A stretch of DNA of 47,287 nt from an uncultured Bacilli bacterium (lineage in GTDB: Bacteria > Bacillota_I > Bacilli_A > RF39 > UBA660): the NCBI GenBank assembly GCA_947589675.1, contig CANQCI010000009.1:1-47287 (forward strand). The letters are read 5' to 3'. Position numbers and translations under genes: made by a program. Shown piece after piece: positions 41,926 to 47,287 of the stretch; the first letter of the stretch is position 1, and the number at the start of each line of letters is the position of its first letter. The notes under the pieces are model-generated. The model made no database searches and was not told the DNA's origin. It was given only the letters and a program-made list of their open reading frames with translations.

Positions 41926-42834
41926 GAAGTTTATGATTCTAATGTTGATTCATTTTGAACAAATTCAGCTACTTCATTATTTATAGGATTATCTTTATAT
42001 TTGTTTGAAAACGCTAAAGAAGACGAAATAAATATCAGTAGTTTATTAAATTTAGTAGCAGATTTTGACGCATTATCAGAACAAGTTAAAACATATAGTA
42101 AAAATTCAGCTATATATATTAATTTAGCTAACATAATTTTAGCACCAAATGATACCAAAGGCGGCATCTTAACTGTTTTCTTACAAAATATGAAATTGTT
42201 TGCCTCAAGAGAAACATTATTAAAAATGCTATCGGCAACTGATTTTAAGATTGAAAATATCCAAAAAGCCAAAACAGCTTTATTTATAATAAGCAATAGT
42301 AAACCTGTTTCAAGAAGATTAATTTCTTTAATAGTAGAAGAATGTTATTTTGGAGCTACTTTAACTAACGATAAAACTCGTAGATTAAGTATTATTTTAG
42401 ATGATTTTGAAAATTTAATTCCCATTAAAGAATTTAGTAATAAACTAACACTTTCCAGAAGTCAAAATATAAAATATAGTATTTATATAAGAAGTTTATT
42501 AGAATTAAGAAATACTTATGGTACAGAGGGAACGGAAATATTAAAAATGTTATTTGAAAATATAATATTTTTAATGGCAAATGATATTGAAACATTAGAA
42601 AATATTTCTAAATTATGTGGAAATCAACAAACAGAAAAAGAGATTGTGCCTTTAATTTCAGTAGAAGAATTAAAATTACTAGACACTTTTGAAGCTGTCA
42701 TTTTAATACCTCGAATTAATCCTATTAAAACCAAACTATTACCTGATTACAAAATAGATTGGCAATTTAGTGAAGAAAAAGTAGCTATGAAAGAAATAGT
42801 AAAACACGAGATTAAAACATATAATTTAAAATAA
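41926..42834 (+). pseudogene. Decayed C-terminal half of a second virD4
   Basis: From 41926 the translation EVYDSNVDSF-stop-TNSATS aligns with NILYDPSNKNDPFWEKSAAD of the VirD4 at 25160-27409; the TGA falls exactly on the Trp codon. It then stays open for 277 codons from a TTG at 42001. It follows the paralogue through NDTKGGILTVFLQ, the Walker B region (now IILDDFENL for ILDEFANM) and IISVEELKLLDTFEAVIL-like segments. Walker A, the membrane helices and the acidic tail are absent. It is most simply a truncated relic, but the long clean frame leaves open a translated fragment. Confidence 0.75.
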
Positions 42835-42889
42835 GAATTATGAAGATATCATTTAATATTAAAATACATATATTAAATTAGGTGATGTC

Positions 42890-43312
42890 ATGATAATTAA
42901 TTACACCCCCAATGAATTAGAATTGCTAGCTCGAATTATGCGAGCCGAAGCTTTAGGTGAGGGTGATTTAGGAATGCTTATGGTGGGAAATGTGGTCGTA
43001 AATAGAGCCCTTGCTAACTGTTTAACTTTTAAAAACATAAATTCAATTACAGATGCGATTTATCAACCAAATCAATTTACAGGTGTCAATAGTTCTTTAT
43101 TTAATGCCCAAGCAACAACTTTAGAAAAGCAATTAGCCGAAAGAATTTTACGAGGTGAATACTACTATCCGGCGACCAATGCCTTATGGTTTTATTCACC
43201 TGGTAATAAACAAAGTTGTAAACAAACATGGTATAATCAAAGACTAGCTGGTAGCTATAAATCCCATTGTTTTTACATACCTGATGCGGGGGTTTGTAAT
43301 GAACTACATTAA
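42890..43312 (+). CDS. CwlJ/SleB-type cell-wall hydrolase
   Basis: The 140-residue protein is a single hydrolase domain of the SleB/CwlJ (Hydrolase_2) family. ELLARIMRAEALGEGDLGML has the conserved Glu, followed by VGNVVVNRA, the central QFTGV and NALWFYSPG. Relatives degrade peptidoglycan, including spore cortex during germination. There is no signal peptide, as in CwlJ. AGGTGATGTC precedes the ATG. The mode of release or localisation is unknown, and no spore genes are seen. Confidence 0.9.
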   Translation: MIINYTPNELELLARIMRAEALGEGDLGMLMVGNVVVNRALANCLTFKNINSITDAIYQPNQFTGVNSSLFNAQATTLEKQLAERILRGEYYYPATNALWFYSPGNKQSCKQTWYNQRLAGSYKSHCFYIPDAGVCNELH

Positions 43313-43367
43313 ATTTACATGAAATTAATTATTTATTGTATAATTAAAGTATGAAGGTGGTAGTAAA

Positions 43368-44045
43368 ATGTTTTATACTTACTTTATACTTTTTATAATC
43401 TATTCCTTTATTGGTTGGATTGGCGAAATTGTCTTTTCTATTATTCAATTAAAAAAAGCGGTAAATCGGGGTTTTCTCATGGGACCTTGGTGTCCTATAT
43501 ATGGATGTGGCTGTTTATTATTAGTAATTTTACTAGCTAAATATGCTACCATGCCTTTAGCTTTATTTGCTTTATCAATTTTAATATGTTCATTACTCGA
43601 ATATTTTACCAGCTGGATTATGGAAGTAATCTTTAAAATGCGATGGTGGGATTATTCTGATTTAAAATATAACATTAATGGGCGGATTTGTTTGGAAAGT
43701 ATTATTCCCTTTGGTTTAATTGGTGTTTTAGTTGTGATGTTTGTTAATCCCTTTTTACTTAAATTACTTAATTTAATCCCTAAAATTATTTTAAATATTA
43801 CTGCTGTTATATTACTTGCTATATTTATCTTAGATGTTATTATATCAAGTAATGTTATCTTTAATTTTAAAAGTGTCATTAAAGATTCTCGTAAAGACTC
43901 TACAGAAGCAATAAAAAAATTAGTTATGAAAAAATTTAACGAAAATAATATTTTATATATGCGTTTAGCTAATGCTTTTCCAACATTACATCATAAATTA
44001 AACAAGAAAAAAAGAAAAAGAAAGAGAAGTAAGCGTAAGCCATAA
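43368..44045 (+). CDS. CmpB-like (putative ABC-transporter permease family) membrane protein
   Basis: The 225-residue integral membrane protein starts FYTYFILFIIYSFIGWIGEI. It contains NRGFLMGPWCPIYGCG and the WDYSDLKYNINGRICLE segment, which together mark the family named ABC_trans_CmpB in Pfam. About five or six helices are followed by a cytoplasmic tail that ends in a very basic run (KKKRKRKRSKRKP). Transport function is only a family label. AAGGTGG precedes the ATG. The basic tail could contact acidic lipids or RNA. Confidence 0.87.
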   Translation: MFYTYFILFIIYSFIGWIGEIVFSIIQLKKAVNRGFLMGPWCPIYGCGCLLLVILLAKYATMPLALFALSILICSLLEYFTSWIMEVIFKMRWWDYSDLKYNINGRICLESIIPFGLIGVLVVMFVNPFLLKLLNLIPKIILNITAVILLAIFILDVIISSNVIFNFKSVIKDSRKDSTEAIKKLVMKKFNENNILYMRLANAFPTLHHKLNKKKRKRKRSKRKP

Positions 44046-44068
44046 TGGCTTATAGTTACTTCTCTTTT

Positions 44069-44428
44069 CTATTTCCAGTTAAATACTTTTTTAATTATCT
44101 TTTTTAATTCCGTGGGAATATAATAAGAGATATTATCCCCATTTTTATAAACAAAGACTAAGCCTGATTTCATATCTTGTTGATAAAATGATAGAATATT
44201 AGAATTTTCATTATCAATTAATCTCCTAAAAAAATTTTCGGTTAATTTATCATCTTTTGAAAAAGCTAAACATAACTCAAATGTATCTATTATTACCTCT
44301 TTTAATTCCCGTATATCATTAACCTGCTCTTTTTTCATTCGTTCTTTAAGAACTTTCTTATCTAAAGCTTTTAAAGAAGATATTAAATCTTCTTTCCCCT
44401 TATTTATTAAATACTTTTCATAATCCAT
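44069..44428 (-). CDS. Hypothetical small soluble protein
   Basis: About 119 residues from the ATG at 44428, preferred over an upstream TTG because GGAAG sits at proper distance. Charged and helical, with no membrane segment. LKALDKKVLKERMKKEQ and ENFFRRLIDNENSNILSFYQQ are typical stretches. I do not recognise a family. It lies 26 bases after the next upstream gene on the same strand, and the two may be cotranscribed with the SEC-C gene. Confidence 0.6.
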   Translation of the reverse strand: MDYEKYLINKGKEDLISSLKALDKKVLKERMKKEQVNDIRELKEVIIDTFELCLAFSKDDKLTENFFRRLIDNENSNILSFYQQDMKSGLVFVYKNGDNISYYIPTELKKIIKKVFNWK

Positions 44429-44454
44429 TACCAAACTTCCTATCTATACCTAAA

Positions 44455-45267
44455 TTAATAATTATTATTAGAACTAACATGAATACTTTTATCTTTTTTA
44501 CTAATATCATATAATAATAAACAATTTATAAAACTTGGATAATTATTATATTTTTTAGAATTAATAAATTTCATTAATTCCTTAGATTTACAAGTAAACA
44601 TACAATAAGCACCAGCAGAAAATGAGATATCATCATAAGTAATAATTCGACAATATGTATATACTTTAATAGGTGATTTATAAGTACTACTTAAAGCAAT
44701 ATCAACTATTTTAAATTTTCTTTTCGTAACAACATCTTGATAAATGATATAACCATTGTTGGCATCAACATCATAAATTTCAAATAAACTTACATAAGAA
44801 TCTTGCATGGCTTTAAGCATCTTTAATTCTTCTTCATTCTTAAAAAGATTATTTTTAATATAATTATCGGTCATAGATTCTATTTTAGGATGATTATTAT
44901 AAAATAATAATTCACTTAGTATTAGGGAATTATCTTCGCTCTTTAAATCAACATTTATTTTATCCTTTTTTAATATATGACAATAATCTTCATTAATTAT
45001 AGCAATACTTTTTTCTAAATCATAATTTTTACTAAAAATATCATCATGCATATGTTCCGTAATTAAACTATGCATTTTCCTTAGATAACTATATTTTTTT
45101 ATGTGTTCCTTTTGATTCAATTGTTGGCGATTAAAATCAACTAAAAAATCCATTAACGCTTCCATTTGTTTTTGTTCTAATAACTCATCTAGAGATTCAT
45201 CCATATCTTCTATTCGCATCGTTTTCCAACATCCTTTAACTCTATTATACTTTTTTATTTTAACCAT
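44455..45267 (-). CDS. Hypothetical soluble protein
   Basis: The 270-residue protein has no clear domain. The N-terminus is acidic and helical (MDESLDELLEQKQMEALMDF). The C-terminal half looks like an alpha/beta domain with NNGYIIYQDVVTKRKFKIVD and FSAGAYCMF. The first ATG has no ribosome site; an in-frame ATG at 45219 (MRIEDMDES) is a credible alternative. It lies between a SEC-C protein and another unknown, all on one strand, which suggests a small operon. Function unknown. Confidence 0.6.
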   Translation of the reverse strand: MVKIKKYNRVKGCWKTMRIEDMDESLDELLEQKQMEALMDFLVDFNRQQLNQKEHIKKYSYLRKMHSLITEHMHDDIFSKNYDLEKSIAIINEDYCHILKKDKINVDLKSEDNSLILSELLFYNNHPKIESMTDNYIKNNLFKNEEELKMLKAMQDSYVSLFEIYDVDANNGYIIYQDVVTKRKFKIVDIALSSTYKSPIKVYTYCRIITYDDISFSAGAYCMFTCKSKELMKFINSKKYNNYPSFINCLLLYDISKKDKSIHVSSNNNY

Positions 45268-45315
45268 TGTAAGCCATTTTAGCTTATAATATTATTTTAT
45301 CAATACTAGATTCAC

Positions 45316-46923
45316 TTAAAATCCATCGTCTTCATCATCTTCATATTCATCATCTTCTTCATCAATAAAATCTAGCTTTAAATCATTAAGATTTTCTCTT
45401 AATTCCTTATCAGTTTCTTTTGCTATCATCTTATCTATTTTATCCTCAAGCTTATCATAAGCAATAGTTAAAGAATAAAGATTAAATAAATACCCATAAG
45501 TATCATATTTGGCAAATTCATTACTAAGTTTACTTTCAAAAAATTTGATAGCTTCCGCATATTTTTCGGTAATTAAATAATAAACATTTATTTTTTCTAA
45601 AAAGAGACTTTCCCTGCTTTCAGGTATTTCAAACGTAGTATAAAAATAATTAATAATTTCTCCTAAATTTTCTATATAATTTTTCTTGCAATCCCTAATT
45701 TTTTCAAGCATCAAATCAGTATAACATTTAAAAAACATCAACACCCCAAAGTGAATACTTATTTGTTCATCAAAATCATCTAATCTTTTTATTTTTTTCT
45801 TTTTTACTATTTCTTTAATTAAAGGATAAGCTTCATCCAAATATTTATAAGATATTTCATTTTCTCGACGAATATCTCGTTTAATAAATAAAGGGATTCT
45901 TTTTTTCTTTAAAACTTTATAAAGTAATTGATCTATTTTTATACATTCCTCATCATAAAAAGAATAAAAATCTAGTTCTTTATTATCATTTTTCTTAGGA
46001 TAATGTTTTAAGGAATCACTAATATATTTTTGATATGGCAAAATATTATCAACCTTATCTATACAGCACTTTTTAAATTTTTTGCCGGAGCCACAAGGGC
46101 ACGGATCATTGCGACCAACTTTTTTATAAATATTAATATTCTCTTCTAGACTCGTATCAATTAATTTTTCTATCTTTTGCCCCAATTTCTCTTCGCTTAT
46201 TTCTCCTTCATTTTCATCTTGATTAAAACAATACCACCCTGACATACTATCCACGGTAGAAGTAATTGGTTCTACATCTTCAAAGCGAATATCATAGTCA
46301 AAAAGATTATCAATAAAATCAGGATAATCTTGCCACTCAAGTAAATCTTTAGCAAACATTTCTTTAACATCCGGAATCATTTCTTTTAAATGAGCAGCCA
46401 TAATTACTGTAAAAATTGAATCATAAATTTGTTCACTAATATCATATTTATATAGAGTAATTAATTTTCGTAAATACTTTATTAAATCATTTTTATTAAG
46501 TAAGCCATTATTATAAAAATAAATATAAGTTTTAAGTGCACTATCTCTAATATAAGAATCAACTTTTTTACTTTCGATAATTTTATTTAAACCATCAAAA
46601 TCACCATCAAAGACACTCACGATAATAGCTGATAAAGACTCCATCGTACCCTCACCTATATTATGATATCCATTAATTTTAGGAATAGATAACATTTTTA
46701 ATATCAAAGGAAACGCTTTTTTTTCTTTAAACTCCGCTAATAAAAAGAGGGAATAATCAACAAAAATAGGAAAATATTCATCTTTGTTAAAATTTTCAAT
46801 ATTTTTATCTAACTCAGCCAATAAATATTTATTAATTTCTCCCTTTTTATTTTCAATTTCCTTAACTACCTCATAATTAAACTTATCAGGATTATCATAT
46901 AATTTTTTTACTAATTCTTCCAT
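45316..46923 (-). CDS. DUF1186-like protein with SEC-C zinc-binding motif
   Basis: About 535 residues from the ATG at 46923, chosen because GGAGAAG precedes it; an upstream ATG would add ten unlikely residues. The first 200 residues or so are helical repeats of DUF1186 type ([13 protein letters not shown], then [22 protein letters not shown]). A SEC-C motif follows near residue 280: [18 protein letters not shown], which binds zinc as in the SecA tail. The C-terminal half is helical and TPR-like, ending in an acidic run. SEC-C adaptors often bind ribosomes, SecB or other partners; the target here is unknown. Confidence 0.83.
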   Translation of the reverse strand: MEELVKKLYDNPDKFNYEVVKEIENKKGEINKYLLAELDKNIENFNKDEYFPIFVDYSLFLLAEFKEKKAFPLILKMLSIPKINGYHNIGEGTMESLSAIIVSVFDGDFDGLNKIIESKKVDSYIRDSALKTYIYFYNNGLLNKNDLIKYLRKLITLYKYDISEQIYDSIFTVIMAAHLKEMIPDVKEMFAKDLLEWQDYPDFIDNLFDYDIRFEDVEPITSTVDSMSGWYCFNQDENEGEISEEKLGQKIEKLIDTSLEENINIYKKVGRNDPCPCGSGKKFKKCCIDKVDNILPYQKYISDSLKHYPKKNDNKELDFYSFYDEECIKIDQLLYKVLKKKRIPLFIKRDIRRENEISYKYLDEAYPLIKEIVKKKKIKRLDDFDEQISIHFGVLMFFKCYTDLMLEKIRDCKKNYIENLGEIINYFYTTFEIPESRESLFLEKINVYYLITEKYAEAIKFFESKLSNEFAKYDTYGYLFNLYSLTIAYDKLEDKIDKMIAKETDKELRENLNDLKLDFIDEEDDEYEDDEDDGF

Positions 46924-46953
46924 TTTACTTCTCCATCTTAAACTTATATACAT

Positions 46954-47287
46954 TTTTGTCTTCTAAACTAATCATTTGTTAAAAATATTATAATCTATTC
47001 TGGGTTAACACTGCAAGTTATTTTGCAAAATGATAGTATCTAAATAAAAATAGTATATGTGAGCTTATTTAATAGAATTCAATATTGTTAGATATGAATC
47101 TAAATAAGCTCACATATACCACTTTAAAATTCTATTATAATTCATATCTAACATACTAATTATATCATGCTTGTTTATATTTGAAAATAACCATCAGCAC
47201 TTTTGCTCATAATCTTAATTCTAATAGTAAATACAATTTTTATAACTTGAGTTGTATTTACTTTCAGAAATAGGATTGTATTTACTA
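46954..47287. other. Gene-free right end with interleaved inverted repeats
   Basis: No credible gene. Three complementary pairs occur in the order A C B A' C' B'. A is 47053-47071 with A' 47101-47119, 19 of 19 bases. C is 47071-47079 with C' 47128-47136, 9 of 9. B is 47087-47099 with B' 47140-47152, 13 of 13. Further right, TAGTAAATACAA (47225-47236) is complementary to TTGTATTTACT (47252-47262), and that half repeats directly at 47276-47287. On the minus strand the first set lies 130-230 bases ahead of the SEC-C gene start. Confidence 0.6.

Noticed and set aside
41956-41958. TGA read as tryptophan (genetic code 4)
   Set aside because: The only in-frame TGA at a conserved Trp lies in the virD4 relic. 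Intact genes use TGA as stop (for example the nucleotidyltransferase-kinase at 10442), all intact Trp codons checked are TGG, and the tRNA-Trp anticodon is CCA.
41931-42296. A 121-codon minus-strand frame over the virD4 relic
   Set aside because: It is antisense to a clear VirD4 homology and resembles no family; a shadow frame.
1-47287. CRISPR arrays
   Set aside because: No regularly spaced repeats of 24-40 bases and no cas genes were seen. The repeats present are terminators, island repeats and end repeats.

Overview
The window is AT-rich, tightly packed bacterial DNA. It suggests a low-GC Bacillota/Bacilli-type organism, possibly one of the small-genome uncultured gut lineages. The supporting signs are AAGGAGG-type ribosome sites, consensus sigma-A-like promoters, a tyrosine T-box, and the standard code (TGA is used as stop; the tRNA-Trp has anticodon CCA). 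It makes peptidoglycan: murE carries the DNPR signature of meso-diaminopimelate ligases, dapF is present, and there are several wall hydrolases. It is therefore not a wall-less mollicute. The lineage is inference; no rRNA is present.

Layout. (1) 1-6.85 kb is an accessory island: a structured RNA candidate, a divergent Sau3AI-like restriction endonuclease and C5 methyltransferase, an AT-rich membrane protein, ruins of a group II intron reverse transcriptase and of a dinD-like gene, and a DUF1016/YhcG nuclease. A direct repeat of about 52 bp lies at both edges (265-317 and 6757-6808). (2) 6.9-25.1 kb is mostly chromosomal: a metallophosphoesterase, T-box-controlled tyrS, a nucleotidyltransferase-kinase fusion, a membrane-anchored XRE regulator with an Asp-box membrane protein, a DUF2207 protein, an ADP-ribosylglycohydrolase, murE, a deoxyinosine glycosylase, an M29 aminopeptidase, a zinc dehydrogenase, dapF, mscS, a VTT/DedA protein and a rhodanese.

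(3) 25.2-40.5 kb is the most striking part: a type IV secretion (conjugation-like) locus on the minus strand. In transcription order it has a VirB2-like pilin candidate, a VirB6/TrbL-like protein, PrgI (VirB3-like), VirB4 split into two genes, a three-domain wall enzyme (SpoIID + NlpC/P60 + SGNH), a lipoprotein, and VirD4 with its own promoter. Next to it, after a DUF2975-XRE regulator pair on the other strand, lies a 936-residue prepilin-like repeat protein with a companion membrane protein. I see no relaxase, integrase or replication gene beside the locus. It may therefore be a resident secretion apparatus rather than an ordinary integrative conjugative element, though the window cannot exclude a relaxase elsewhere.

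(4) 40.6-47.3 kb holds tRNA-Trp, two related terminator repeats, a YugP-like membrane protein that has lost its zinc motif, a decayed second copy of the VirD4 C-terminal half, a CwlJ/SleB-type hydrolase, a CmpB-like membrane protein, two unknowns and a DUF1186/SEC-C protein. Both window ends carry short repeated and inverted units that look like mobile-element ends.
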